Shown: positions 15,832 to 25,700, numbered from the stretch's first letter. The stretch: 64,000 bases of DNA from CAWATZ01 sp963784995 (GCA_963784995.1 CAWATZ010000002.1:248001-312000); one strand, 5' to 3'. Numbers and translations are program-made. Notes: generated by a model from the sequence alone, not told the origin.

Positions 15832-18800
15832 ATGTTTGAGAAGATTGCGGAACATCCAGGCCCGGAGGAACTGAAGGCATACGGCCAGGGCCGACTGGCT
15901 CCCGAAGCCGCTCTGGCGGTGGAAGAGCACCTGGCCGGCTGCAAAAGCTGCTGTGAGCTTCTGGAGCAAGCAGAGGCCGACAGTTTCCTGAATCGGCTGC
16001 GCGATGCCCAGGACGTGGTCGGAACCACGCTTCCCGAGCCGCCCGCCATTCCCCCGGAACTGGTCGATCACCCATTCTACCGCGTGCTGGGGCTGATCGG
16101 TCATGGTGGGATGGGGGCCGTCTACCGGGCCGAGCATCGGCGCATGGAGCGGCTAGTCGCTCTGAAGGTTATCAACCCCGGCCTGATGCGAACCCCCGGC
16201 ACGGTACAGCGCTTCCTGAAGGAAGTCATGGCGGCGGCCCGGCTGGTCCACCCCAACATCGTCAACGCCTACGATGCCGGCGAGGCGAACGGCTTGCCCT
16301 TCCTGGTCATGGAGTACGTCGAGGGTGCCCGTCTCGACCGCTTGGTGAAGGACCGGGGCCCGCTGCCGCTGGCCGAGGCCTGCGCCTACGCCCGGCAGGC
16401 CGCTCTGGGGTTGCAGCATGCCCACGAGCTGGGCATGGTCCACCGCGACGTCACGCCGCAGAACCTGATGGTGACGCCGGCAGGGCAGGTCAAGATCCTC
16501 GATTTCGGCCTGGTCCGCCTGGCGCACGCTGCCGAAGGTTCGGTTGCCGGAGGCCCGGCGGGAATGCTCACCACGGCCGGGACGGTGCTGGGCACGGCCG
16601 ATTACGTCGCCCCGGAGCAGGCCGCCGATCCGCGCTCCGCCGACATCAGGGCCGACGTCTACAGCCTCGGCTGCACCCTGTTCTTCCTGCTGGCCGGGCA
16701 CCCGCCTTTCCCCAACGGCACCGTGACCGAGAAACTCGCCCAGCACGCGAACACTCCTCTGCCGCCGCTGAACGCGCTCCGGGCCGACATCCCGGCCAAT
16801 CTGGCTGCCGTGGTCGCACGCATGACGGCCAAGAATCCCGCCGATCGCTTCGCGACCCCTGGAGAAGTCGCCGCGGCGCTCACACCGTTCGCCGAACCAG
16901 ACAGCGTGCGCCCTTCGCCTGCCCGCAAGCGCCGCCGACTGGCCGCGATTGTCGCATGCCTGGCGCTGCTTCTGGCAGGGGTGCTGGCTGCCATTGTCTT
17001 GTGGCCCCGCTCGGATCGCGGCGACGTTGTGGCGCAGAAAGATCAACCCCGAGAGCCGAAAGGGGCCGTGATGCCAGAGCCCATCTCCATTCCCGACGCC
17101 GCCGAGTTGGCGAAGCGGCCCAACGCCGCGGATGCCTTGAAGCATGAGGACGTGCCGGAGATCGCCCGAGCGTACCTGGGCGGCGGCGATCCGAAGAAGG
17201 CACCGCCGGAACTGGTCGCCGTGCTGGGCGAAGTCCGCTTCCGCTGCCCGGGAGAGTTCGGTCCCATCGCCTACAGCCCGGACGGCAAGCTGCTGGCTGT
17301 CGCCGGCCGCGAGGGGAGCACGTGGATTTACGACGCCAGCACGGGCTGGCTGGCGCGGGCGTTCCGGAGCGACCAGCCCCTGGAGCATCGCCTTGCGTTC
17401 AGCCCGGATGGGAAAACCCTGGCGGGCATTACCAAGGAGGGCACGTTCGCCGTGGTCGACTCCACCACGGGCCGGCTGCTCTGGAAGCTGGAGGATACAC
17501 AGCTGCCCGGCGTGAGCGCCTTCGCCATCCACCCGAACGGCAAGGTCATCGGTCTGATCAGCGGTGCATCGCCGGTCGTGGAAGAACGCGACGCCGCGAC
17601 CGGCAAACGGCTGCGTTCCTGGACGACAGACGCGAAGAAGGGACTCAAGGCCCTGGCGTTCCATCCCGAGCAGCCAGTCTTCGCCGTTCTCCCGGTCAGC
17701 GGCGAGGGGATTCTGTGGGACGCAGCCAGGGACCAGCGCCATTCGCTTGGCCGACGGGGAGAGCAGGTCGCCTTCAGCCCCGACGGCACTTTCCTGGCCG
17801 TGGCCCGCAGACAGGACAAGGAAGAGGAGGAAGCAGGTCCGGAAATCACCCTCTACGACCGGCTCGGCGACCCGCGGGTCCGGCATCGCCTGCCGGGCAA
17901 GGAGGCGGAATGCTGCACGCTCTTCGCCTTCAGCGCGGATGGGAAAACCCTCATCGCGGTCGGCCCACCCCCCAAAGGGTCTAACACGTTCCTGACCCGC
18001 TGGGACGTGACCACGGGGAAGAAGCTCACGGCAAAGACGATCGCCCACGACTGGTGGGACGCCCCGAAGTGTGCTCTCCGGCCAGATGGGAAGGAGCTGG
18101 CGGCGCTGAGGCGGTACGAAATCCGCCTTCACGACCCGGCCACCGGGGAGCTGCGATCCCCTCCAGCGGAGGAGCAAGGTGCCGCGATGGAGCTGGCCTT
18201 CAGCCCCGACGGCAAGCTGCTGGCCTCTTCGAGCCGGCAGCGCGGCAGCCTCTGGGACCTGGCCACGGGCAAACGGCTTCGCACCTGGGGACACCCAAAC
18301 GACGGGCATGGTCCGGTACTCTTCAGCCCCGACGGCAAGTTGCTGGCCACGTTTCTCGAACACACCGGCATTTATTTGCGGCGGGTCAGCGACGGCGAGG
18401 TCGTCCACGTACTGAGCGGGCCGGAAAAGTGGGTCACAACAATGTCCTTCAGCCCTGACGGCAAATGGCTGGCGGCCGGCGGTCAGGACTCGCTTGTCTG
18501 GGTCTGGCGGGTCAAGGATGGTAAGACCGAGCGTGTCTTCAACCAGGGGTGTCCAACCGACGTCCTGACCTTCAGTCCCGAGGGGCGTTTCGTGGTCTCG
18601 GTGACCTGCAACACGGATTTCGTCCTCATCCACTGGGACGTGGCGACCGGCCAGGAAAAGCCTCCGGAGCGCAGGGTGGAAGCCTCGGCCTACTCCCTGG
18701 CGTTCCTGCCCGACGGCAAGACCCTGGCCGGGATGGAATTCGATCGCAACGTCTGGCTCCGGGATCGGGAGACGGGCGCAGTGAAAGAGATGATCCCAGC

Positions 18801-19098
18801 CCCCGAGCCCTACAAGGGAGAGAAGTCCAGCAACATGCCCCTGGCCCTGGGCCCGGCCGGCTGGCTGGCGGCCGCGGAAACCAAAGCGGGCCAGCTGCTC
18901 CTGTGGCAGCCGACAACGAAGCCGCTCCGGCAGCGGACCCTGCGTCTCTTCCCGGCGGACGGCGCCGGCTTCTGGATCGTCGCCTTCAGCCCGGATGGGC
19001 GCTACGTCGCCACGGGCAATCCCGACGGCACGGTCTACCTGCTGCGGCTCACCGAACCCGGCAAGGCACCGGAGCTGGGCGAACCCGCGAAGCCGTAG
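15832..19098 (+). CDS. Membrane Ser/Thr protein kinase with anti-sigma-like zinc motif and WD40 repeats
   Basis: A 1088-aa protein. Residues 8-46 carry an H-x3-C-x2-C motif (His33, Cys37, Cys40) as in zinc-binding anti-sigma domains. The kinase domain (about 80-350) has the glycine loop GHGGMGAVY, the lysine in VALKVINP, HRD at 204-206, DFG in ILDFGLVRLA, and APEQ. The residue after HRDV is Thr where Lys is usual (HRDVTPQN). One transmembrane helix follows (IVACLALLLAGVLAAIVLW). The extracytoplasmic part of about 650 residues is a run of WD40-like repeats with recurring FSPDGK and D-x-A-T-G-K-x-L elements, probably one or two propellers. A strong AAGGAGG site precedes the ATG. It likely senses an envelope signal and acts on the upstream sigma factor; that link is inferred from position. 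Confidence 0.9.
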   Translation: MFEKIAEHPGPEELKAYGQGRLAPEAALAVEEHLAGCKSCCELLEQAEADSFLNRLRDAQDVVGTTLPEPPAIPPELVDHPFYRVLGLIGHGGMGAVYRAEHRRMERLVALKVINPGLMRTPGTVQRFLKEVMAAARLVHPNIVNAYDAGEANGLPFLVMEYVEGARLDRLVKDRGPLPLAEACAYARQAALGLQHAHELGMVHRDVTPQNLMVTPAGQVKILDFGLVRLAHAAEGSVAGGPAGMLTTAGTVLGTADYVAPEQAADPRSADIRADVYSLGCTLFFLLAGHPPFPNGTVTEKLAQHANTPLPPLNALRADIPANLAAVVARMTAKNPADRFATPGEVAAALTPFAEPDSVRPSPARKRRRLAAIVACLALLLAGVLAAIVLWPRSDRGDVVAQKDQPREPKGAVMPEPISIPDAAELAKRPNAADALKHEDVPEIARAYLGGGDPKKAPPELVAVLGEVRFRCPGEFGPIAYSPDGKLLAVAGREGSTWIYDASTGWLARAFRSDQPLEHRLAFSPDGKTLAGITKEGTFAVVDSTTGRLLWKLEDTQLPGVSAFAIHPNGKVIGLISGASPVVEERDAATGKRLRSWTTDAKKGLKALAFHPEQPVFAVLPVSGEGILWDAARDQRHSLGRRGEQVAFSPDGTFLAVARRQDKEEEEAGPEITLYDRLGDPRVRHRLPGKEAECCTLFAFSADGKTLIAVGPPPKGSNTFLTRWDVTTGKKLTAKTIAHDWWDAPKCALRPDGKELAALRRYEIRLHDPATGELRSPPAEEQGAAMELAFSPDGKLLASSSRQRGSLWDLATGKRLRTWGHPNDGHGPVLFSPDGKLLATFLEHTGIYLRRVSDGEVVHVLSGPEKWVTTMSFSPDGKWLAAGGQDSLVWVWRVKDGKTERVFNQGCPTDVLTFSPEGRFVVSVTCNTDFVLIHWDVATGQEKPPERRVEASAYSLAFLPDGKTLAGMEFDRNVWLRDRETGAVKEMIPAPEPYKGEKSSNMPLALGPAGWLAAAETKAGQLLLWQPTTKPLRQRTLRLFPADGAGFWIVAFSPDGRYVATGNPDGTVYLLRLTEPGKAPELGEPAKP

Positions 19099-19133
19099 CC
19101 GGGCTTTCAAACGCGCAAATCGCGGAAAACCAT

Positions 19134-19162
19134 TTGACAGTCGGCCGGATCTGCCCCATGTT
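19134..19162 (+). promoter_or_regulatory. Putative promoter of the riboswitch-pilin transcript
   Basis: A perfect TTGACA at 19134-19139 is followed, 17 bases on, by a weak CATGTT. It would start a transcript just ahead of the riboswitch. Only the -35 box is convincing. Confidence 0.4.
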
Positions 19163-19201
19163 TGCGGTGGAGCCGTGGGAAAGTAACGTGTCCCTGATCT
19201 C

Positions 19202-19299
19202 CGGGTTCCTCGACAAGGGCAAACCGTCTGCAAAGGCGGGACGCAAAGCCATGGGTCCCCTCGGGATTGCCAGGCTGCCGAAAGGTGAGGGTCCACCCG
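19202..19299 (+). promoter_or_regulatory. Cyclic di-GMP-I (GEMM-I) riboswitch
   Basis: The hallmark strings of the GEMM-I aptamer are present in order: AGGGCAAACC (19215-19224), a hairpin with a GCAA tetraloop (stem CCGTCT/AGGCGG), GGGACGCAAAGCC (19238-19250), and the second helix closing with AGGCTGCCGA. The outer helix can form from CGGGT (19202 on) and ACCCG (19295-19299), helped by CCTC/GAGG. The GGG before CAAACC keeps the guanine expected for c-di-GMP rather than cGAMP recognition. It lies in the 5' leader of the Flp pilin gene, whose ATG is 233 bases further on. The intervening sequence would hold the expression platform, not resolved by eye. Confidence 0.88.
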
Positions 19300-19532
19300 C
19301 GAGCGGCTTGCGGCCTGGAAAGGTCGCGAGCCGGGACTGGGACAGGAACTTTTCTCTTCATTCCTCGCGTGGTGCGGGAAACGGCCCCACACTTCGCATT
19401 TCTCTCTGCACGCTCCAGGAGGGAAGACGGAGTGGACCGGTCGCCGCGGACCGGACACAGTGTCCGGGCGGCGCCAACCTCGGTAGCTGGTCGCACCGAA
19501 ACCTTTTGTCGGGACTCACGAGAGGTACTGCA

Positions 19533-19721
19533 ATGCTATCTTCCCTGCGTGCGAGTTTGGTCAAGTTCCTGAAGAACGAGGATGGCCCGACCGCGGTCGA
19601 GTATGCCGTGATGCTGGCTTTGATCATCGTGGTGTGCATCACCGCCATCACCACCCTGGGCACCAACGCCAACGCCACCTTCCAGGCCGTCGGCGCTCAG
19701 GTCGGCAAGACCGGCAGCTGA
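19533..19721 (+). CDS. Flp/Fap-type pilin
   Basis: A 62-aa prepilin. The leader ends at a Gly before Pro-Thr-Ala-Val-Glu-Tyr-Ala (EDGPTAVEYAVML), the typical Flp pilin processing site with the Glu-Tyr pair. A hydrophobic helix follows (LALIIVVCITAITTLG) and then a short variable tail. Flp pilins are assembled by Tad secretion systems into adhesive surface fibres; no tad genes lie in this window. A GAGAGGTACTG site precedes the ATG. The gene sits behind a c-di-GMP riboswitch, which places pilus production under second-messenger control. Confidence 0.92.
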   Translation: MLSSLRASLVKFLKNEDGPTAVEYAVMLALIIVVCITAITTLGTNANATFQAVGAQVGKTGS

Positions 19722-19775
19722 GCCCAAGGTCATCCTTGCCGGCGTCCCTGGACCTTGTCCGGGACGCTCGCTTCC

Positions 19776-19813
19776 GAAGGAACGAGGAGGTCGTCGGATC
19801 TCCTCGTTCCTTC
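19776..19813 (+). terminator. Hairpin terminator after the pilin gene
   Basis: Arms 19776-19789 and 19800-19813 pair (core GGAACGAGGAG with CTCCTCGTTCC) around a 10-base loop. A second, weaker hairpin (CGTCCC/GGGACG) lies just before it at about 19743-19766. T-rich sequence follows further on. Confidence 0.6.
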
Positions 19814-19963
19814 CAGCGTTTCTGGTTCCCGTGGGTTCTTCTGAGCGTTTCTTTTCTCAAAGCTGCGCAGACGATTGTCTCTTTGGTTCCCAAGAGCAGC
19901 ACATTCTTGCCACCTGATCTTCCCATCTTCGCCACTTTGTCGAACGAACGACCGGACTGATCG

Positions 19964-19990
19964 TTGGCCCGGAAATTGCAACCCTATAAT
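19964..19990 (+). promoter_or_regulatory. Putative csrA promoter
   Basis: A perfect TATAAT at 19985-19990 with TTGGCC 15 bases upstream, 37 bases before the csrA start codon. The -10 box is the clearer part. Between 19722 and 20026 I see only this and the two hairpins. Confidence 0.5.
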
Positions 19991-20026
19991 TGCCCATCCC
20001 CATCCCCTTACTCAAGGAAGGGAACC

Positions 20027-20233
20027 ATGCTCATTCTCACGCGCAAGACCGGCGAAGAAATCATCGTCGATGGCAACATCCGCATCACCATCACGGGGGT
20101 CCGCGGCGACCAGGTGCGGATTGGCATCACGGCTCCTCCAGACATCGCGGTGCATCGCGAGGAAGTCTGGCAGCGCATCCGCTCCAACGAAGAACAGGAA
20201 CTTGCTGTGGCGCAGCGCCGAGGAGGGCCTTGA
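20027..20233 (+). CDS. csrA: Carbon storage regulator CsrA (translational regulator)
   Basis: A 68-aa CsrA/RsmA homodimer subunit, which binds GGA motifs in mRNA leaders and controls translation. It begins with the invariant MLILTRKTGEEIIVD and has the IRITITGVRGDQVRIGI strand pair and the APPDIAVHREEVW segment that carries RNA-binding residues, including the final Arg of VHREE. Length is normal. An AAGGGAACC ribosome-binding site lies upstream, itself containing GGA, so autoregulation is possible. It stands between the c-di-GMP-controlled pilin gene and an HD-GYP gene; no flagellar genes or fliW are visible. The stop codon is 2 bases from the next start. Confidence 0.95.
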   Translation: MLILTRKTGEEIIVDGNIRITITGVRGDQVRIGITAPPDIAVHREEVWQRIRSNEEQELAVAQRRGGP

Positions 20234-20235
20234 CC

Positions 20236-20427
20236 ATGACGTTTCCCAGCACCGAGCAACAACTGAGAGACCGGTACGTCCAGGCAATGCTCGAAGCGGC
20301 TCTGCCGCTGCAGCAGGGCGAAGACCAGGAAATCATGCTGCAAGCGCTGATCCGGGCCGCGGAGGTCCTCAAGGAGCGGTTCGAGCAGGAGCTTGCCGAG
20401 CTTCGCCAGGAACTGGTCGAGACCTGA
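20236..20427 (+). CDS. Small helical protein coupled to csrA
   Basis: A 63-aa acidic protein, mostly helix by appearance (LRDRYVQAMLEAALPLQQ, then a heptad-like AAEVLKERFEQELAELRQELVE). It starts 2 bases after the csrA stop with GAGGAGGG as ribosome-binding site inside the end of csrA, so translation is probably coupled. It is not FliW, the known CsrA antagonist, which is about 150 aa and beta-rich. I do not recognise it; binding CsrA is a testable guess from position. Confidence 0.7.
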   Translation: MTFPSTEQQLRDRYVQAMLEAALPLQQGEDQEIMLQALIRAAEVLKERFEQELAELRQELVET

Positions 20428-20450
20428 TTGATCCGGGCTGACGGGCCTGC

Positions 20451-20479
20451 TTGTCTCCTTGCGGTTTTGCGGTGATAAT
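20451..20479 (+). promoter_or_regulatory. Putative sigma-70 type promoter
   Basis: TTGTCT, a 17-base spacer and GATAAT, 59 bases before the ATG of the LRR gene at 20539. Confidence 0.5.
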
Positions 20480-20538
20480 GTCGGCAGCCCCACTTTGCTC
20501 GTGGGACCGAATCACCGCAGCCCTGGGAGGACCAATTC

Positions 20539-21177
20539 ATGCGAAGGCTTGTCGCCGCGCTTGTTCTGCTGGCCGGCACTGGTGTGCTGACCGGCCAGGA
20601 GAAGGAAAAGCCCCAACGGACCGAGGCCGAGAAGCAGGCCATTGCCAGGCTCCAGAAGCTCAACGTGCTGGTCCTGGAAGTGGCCGCCAGCGATCCGCAC
20701 CTGGACGTTTCCTACGTGCAAAAAGAACCGAAGTTCTCGGACGCCTCCCTGGCGCCGCTGAAAGACCTGAAGGCGAGCCTGGTGTACTGTAACCTGCGTG
20801 GCCAGGACGTCACCGACGCGCTCCTGGTCCATCTGAAGGAACTGACAAACCTGACCCGGCTCCATCTCGAGAACACCAAGATCACGGACAAGGGGCTGGA
20901 GCAGCTCAAGGGCCTGACGAACCTCGAGTACCTGAACCTGTACGGCGACAACGTCACGGACGCGGGGCTGGTCCATCTCGAAGGGATGAAGAAGCTCAAG
21001 AACCTCTACCTGTGGCAGACCAAAGTGACCGAGGCCGGCGCGGCCAAGCTCAAGAAGGCACTGCCGCAGTGTGACGTCAACCTCGGCATCACCGCCGAGA
21101 AGCCGGCTGAGAAGCCCAAGGAGAAACCCAAAGAGAAACCGAAGGAAGAGAAGAAGCCGGAAAAGCCGAAGAAGTGA
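20539..21177 (+). CDS. Exported leucine-rich repeat protein with charged tail
   Basis: A 212-aa protein. The N-terminus (MRRLVAALVLLAGTGVLTGQ) is a signal peptide. Residues 70-170 hold four leucine-rich repeats with the pattern LTNLTRLHLENTKITDKGLEQL, the GALA-like or RNI-like type common in planctomycetes. The last 35 residues repeat Glu-Lys-Pro-Lys units. It probably mediates binding in the periplasm or envelope; no enzyme motif is seen. The leader to the ATG contains GGGAGGA as a ribosome-binding site. Confidence 0.85.
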   Translation: MRRLVAALVLLAGTGVLTGQEKEKPQRTEAEKQAIARLQKLNVLVLEVAASDPHLDVSYVQKEPKFSDASLAPLKDLKASLVYCNLRGQDVTDALLVHLKELTNLTRLHLENTKITDKGLEQLKGLTNLEYLNLYGDNVTDAGLVHLEGMKKLKNLYLWQTKVTEAGAAKLKKALPQCDVNLGITAEKPAEKPKEKPKEKPKEEKKPEKPKK

Positions 21178-21180
21178 CTT

Positions 21181-21330
21181 TCTCCCCTCTCCCCTTGGGG
21201 GAGAGGGGTTGGGGGTAAGGGGTGGATTGTGATTTATCGTTTCGCGCTGGGCCGACCGAGCGCGAAACGATAAATCAAGCAGCCCTTCCCCTCACCCCCA
21301 ACCCCTCTCCCACAAGGGGAGAGGGGAGGA
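21181..21330. repeat. Nested long palindrome between convergent genes
   Basis: The outer arms are C-rich/G-rich (CTCCCCTCTCCCC with its complement, plus GGGGTTGGGGGTAAGG with CCTCACCCCCAACCCC). The centre is a perfect 18-base stem (21231-21248 and 21259-21276) with a 10-base loop. It fills the space between the LRR gene and the HD-GYP gene and could terminate both. Confidence 0.85.
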
Positions 21331-21335
21331 AAACC

Positions 21336-22475
21336 TCAAACCAGCGCCGGCCCTCGGGCCGCCTGGGTCAGGGCAACCAGCTCCGCCTCGCCGGCGATCA
21401 GGTGCTCGATCACCAGGGGGTCCCATTGCTTGCCGGCCCCCTCCATCAAGGTGAGGCGGACCTGTTTCAGCGGCAGAGCGGGACGGTAGGGCCGATCCGA
21501 GAGCATGGCGTCCAGGGCGTCGGCCACGGCCAGGATGCGGGCCGCCAGCGGGATTTCCTGGCCGCGCAGCCGATCCGGATAGCCGGTGCCGTCGTAGTGC
21601 TCGTGATGGCCGCGAACCCCGGGACGGAGCGAGTGCAACGGCTTCAGCTGCGCCAGCACCCGGTCGCCGACGATGGGATGCTGCCGCAGATGCTCGCGTT
21701 CCTCGTCGGTCAACGACGCGGGCTTCCGCAACACCTCCTCACGGGTGCCGACCTTGCCAATGTCGTGCAGCAGGCCAGCCAGGAAGAGGTCGCGGACGAA
21801 AACGGGCGGCAGACCCATCTGCTCCCCCAGCCGCCGGGCGATCCGGGCCACGCGCTCACTGTGCCCGTGCGTGTGCCGGTCCTTGGCCTCCAGCGTGGTG
21901 CTGAGGCAGTGAACCAGGCCGAAGAGGGCCTCCTTGAGCTTCTCGTCCACTGGCTCCTTCTGGTGCAGGTTGAGCCAGATGCGGCGGGCCAGCATGATCA
22001 CCTTCAGGTCCAGCGTGCTGAACAGCCGGCGCGGGTGGAAACTGAGAGCGGCCAGCCAGGATTGCTGGCCGGGAACCATCTGCACCAGCACCACGCTGCA
22101 CGGCCAGGGGCTCATCGGCTTGGCCGCCGGGTCCAGGAAGGAGCGCAGCACCTGCCGCTGCCCTCCCGCCGACTGCTGCAACCAGGCAATGAAATCCCGT
22201 CGCCAGTCCGGGTGCAAATCGACCGTGCCATCCAGGACGTCAGTCCCCGTCTCTTCCTGACGCCAGAAAAGCGCATCGGCTCCCAGACACTCCTGCAACG
22301 CGGCCAGGGCCAGGTGGAACTGTTCCTCGGGCAGGTGGGTGCGGATCAAGCGCTGCCCGAAGCGCTCCAGAACCTCCCAGTGTGTTTCGATGACCACCGC
22401 TTCCTGCCGTGGAGTCAAAACGTCATCGGAACGAGGCGGGCTCATCAGGATGGACAAAGGGGTATCCCTCGGCAT
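21336..22475 (-). CDS. HD-GYP domain protein, probable c-di-GMP phosphodiesterase
   Basis: A roughly 379-aa protein. The C-terminal half is a complete HD-GYP domain: HTHGHSERVARIA, the metal-binding LLHDIGKVG, HPIVGDRVL, and HHEHYDGTGYPDRL with the GYP signature. Such enzymes hydrolyse cyclic di-GMP. The N-terminal 180 residues have no recognised sensor motif (ERFGQRLIRTHLPEEQFHLAL; FWRQEETGTDVLD) and may be GAF-like. There are no membrane segments. The start is uncertain: ATG 22475 is taken, ATG 22445 is possible, and the frame extends to 22577. It lies 1.6 kb from the GEMM-I riboswitch and could lower the ligand it senses. Confidence 0.88.
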   Translation of the reverse strand: MPRDTPLSILMSPPRSDDVLTPRQEAVVIETHWEVLERFGQRLIRTHLPEEQFHLALAALQECLGADALFWRQEETGTDVLDGTVDLHPDWRRDFIAWLQQSAGGQRQVLRSFLDPAAKPMSPWPCSVVLVQMVPGQQSWLAALSFHPRRLFSTLDLKVIMLARRIWLNLHQKEPVDEKLKEALFGLVHCLSTTLEAKDRHTHGHSERVARIARRLGEQMGLPPVFVRDLFLAGLLHDIGKVGTREEVLRKPASLTDEEREHLRQHPIVGDRVLAQLKPLHSLRPGVRGHHEHYDGTGYPDRLRGQEIPLAARILAVADALDAMLSDRPYRPALPLKQVRLTLMEGAGKQWDPLVIEHLIAGEAELVALTQAARGPALV

Positions 22476-22747
22476 GGTACGGGTGGCGAAGCGGGGGGAA
22501 TCTGCCGGCGAGACAAGAGGGGAGGTCCTCGCCAGCGAGGGGCAATCGGCACGTTGATTCCTGACCCGACCCTGCAAACTTAGAGGACAAATCCATTCCT
22601 GTCAAACCAGGCACGAAATGGCGAAACAATAGCGTTTCACCGCCGCGGAAGGTAAAGTAGAAGAGATCGGTCGATCGGGACCGGCCGGTGGGGTCGCGGG
22701 CCATTGCTCCGCCCTCCACCACGATTCCACCCAGGAGGTCTGCTCGA

Positions 22748-25700
22748 ATGAGGACGGAGGATCTGCAACAGGCCCTGCACCAGGTCAATCCTGCCGCCGT
22801 CCTGGTATCGCCCCAGGTGCTGGAAAAGGTGATCCAGCAGCTCTATCATCTGCCGGCCCTTCCCTGGGACGTACCGCACCGCAAGACCTACGTGGTCGAT
22901 CGCCAGGACCTGTTCCGCCACATCGAGCAGGACGACCTGAACCTCAACCCCGACTATCTGCTGCCGGCCACCGTCCTCCTCCTGGTCCGACCCAGCAACG
23001 AACAGCTGGCCGCCGAGAAACCGGAAACCCTGCTGAGCATCTACTGGCGGCGCCTCTTTCACGCCACCGTCCACCTGATCCTGGAGCAGCTCTGGAAAGA
23101 GGATCGGCTGACGCTGGACGAGGTCCGCCGGCGGATCGAGGCGATCGGCCAGACCGAGTTCAGCGAGGTGCGCCGGGTGCTGACCGAGGAGCGTTACCTG
23201 GTGCCCTCGGCCGACGACCACGCCGTCTGGATCGAGTTCGCCGCCGTGTTCCTGGAGCTGCGCTACTTCGCCAGCAGCCTGGTGCCCATCTACTTCCCGG
23301 CCCTGGGCAATCCCGATGTGGTTGAGCAGCTCCTGGCGCGCGATTTCGACCCCAAGGAGCTGTTTCACCGGACCCGGCTGCCTGGTGCGGCCGACCCGGT
23401 GATGCTCACCGACAACCGGTCTGACGAATCGCACGATTTCTTCTGGAAGCTGGTCCGCAGCGCGGAGCGGGCCGAGAAAACGGGCAACCTGGTGCGCTCG
23501 GCCATCCTGCGCAGCAAGGCAGCGCGGGTGGCTCCGGCCAACCTGACGCGCAGCACCCGGGCCGAGGCCGAGCGCGACATGCACCAGCTGGCCCTGCGCC
23601 TGGCCGACTCGCTGGAGCTGAACAAGAGCGACGTCCCCGAGTGGGCCAAGGACCTCAATTCCCTGCTGGACAAGGCCGACCAGGGCACCCGGCCCGTCGA
23701 AGCCGATTTGCTCTTTGAATTGCAAAAGGTTTGCCTGGACGCCGAGCAAGGCGTCTACGCGCTCAGCCTGGTGGATTGGCTGCTGTCGTTGGGTCGCCGG
23801 CCCATCAAGAGACCGCTGCCCTGTGAACGGCAAGTGCGGATCATCAAGCACCTGCGCAGCGCCGGGCAGCGGCTGACCATGGCCCGGCTCTCGGACGCGG
23901 ATCGGCAGCACCTGGGCCGATTGCTCGACTCGGCCCTGCACAAGAGCGAGGAGGGGCTGCGGGTGCTGTTTCGGCCGATCCTCAAGGTGGCCCTGGAGGA
24001 CGCCGGCCTGGAGCCGACCAACCCGCCGGAGCGCGTTGCCTTCGTCAAGATCATCGAGGAACTGCTGGACCGCATCATCGCTCTGGGCTACCTGACCTTC
24101 AGCGACCTGCGCGACGTGATCTCACGCAATCAGCTGAAGCTGCCCGACCTGCAGGAGCCGCACGAATTCCTGCGCGGCGATCCGCTGCTGCGGCTGGACC
24201 GCCGGCTGGGCTCGCTCCTGGACGGCGTCTATCGGCCCAGCGAGCTGTACAGCCGGATGCTGGAGCGCACCACTGCCCTGGGTTTCGGCACGCGGACGGG
24301 CCGGCTGCTGACCACCTGGGTGCTGATTCCGTTCGGCGGCGCCTTCCTTCTGATCGAGGCCATCCACCGGATGATCCTGGGCCATCCCTCGGAGGAGGAT
24401 CCCCAACCACCGCCCAGCTCAGTCCTTTCGATCGTCCTGCCCGTGGTGGTGCTCCTGGTCGGGTGCTACGTCCTGGGCCTGATGCACTCGCCGCGGGTGC
24501 GGGCCGTCTCGCTCCGGTGCCTGTTCGCCTTCCTGGAAGGACTGCGGCAAGTCTTCGTGGAAACACCGCTCCGGCTGGCACGCATGCCCTGGCTGAGACG
24601 GCTGGTGGCCAGCTGGGCCTTTCAGTTCTTTTACTGGTGCCTGCTCAAACCGCTGCTCCTCTGCGCCCTGCTCTGGTTGTGGAAACCCGGCTGGTTTGCC
24701 ACCTGGCCCATTCGCATTTTCTGCTTCCTGGCGGCCGTCTCCCTGGTCAATTCCACCTTTGGCCAGGTCATGACCGAGACCTTCAACGAAGCCGTGGTCC
24801 GGCTCTCGGAGCTGATCAGCGTCCGGCTCTTCAAGGGACTGGTGACCCTGATCACGTACCTGTTCAAGGAGGCCGTGTCCGCCCTGGAAGGGGTCCTCTT
24901 CGCCATCGACGAATGGCTGCGCTTCCGCACCGGGGAAGGCCAGGCCTGGACGGCGCTGCGGTTGCTCCTGGGGGTGATCTGGTTCCCGATTTCCTGGTTC
25001 CTGCGCTTCTACATCGTCGTGCTGATCGAACCGTGCCTGAACCCGCTGAAGTTCCCCATCACCTCGGTGGCGGCCAAGTTTGTCTATCCCTTCACTTTCC
25101 TGGTTGGGGCCTGGATGAGCGACCTGCAGGAGTCCAATCGGCTTCACTCGCTGGTGTTCTGGGCCTTCTGGGGCTTCGTCTGGACCACCTGGTTCTTCCT
25201 GCCCGACATCTTTGCCTATTTCATCTGGGAATTGAAAGAGAACTGGGGCCTGTACCGCGCCAACCGGGCGCGGGTCCTCAAGCCGGAATCGATCGGGCCA
25301 CACGGCGAAACGATGCTGACCCTGCTGGAGCCGGGCTTCCATTCGGGGACCATTCCCCGGCTGTTTGCCCGCTGGCGCCGGGCTGAGCGCAACGCGGTCA
25401 AGACCGGCAACTGGCGGGTGGCCCGCACCTATCGCCGGGCCCTGGAGGAGCTGCAGCACACCCTGAAACTGTTTGTGGAGCGCAACCTGGTGGCCCTGGT
25501 CCACCAGAGCCGAGCCTGGAAGCGGCAGGAGCTGAGCGTCGGCCAGGTGGTGCTGGCCTGCAGCCGCATCCGCATCGAGCTGAAGCACGCCCGTTTTCCG
25601 GATCGCCCGGTCTGGCTCAGCTTCGAGGAGCACGGCGGCTGGTTGGTGGCCGAGATTGCCGCCACCGGCTTCCTGGCCGACCTCCCTCAGGCCGAACTGC

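Noticed and set aside
16153..19458. An 1101-aa minus-strand frame
   Set aside because: It is the antisense shadow of the kinase-WD40 gene; long antisense frames are expected in GC-rich DNA with this codon bias.
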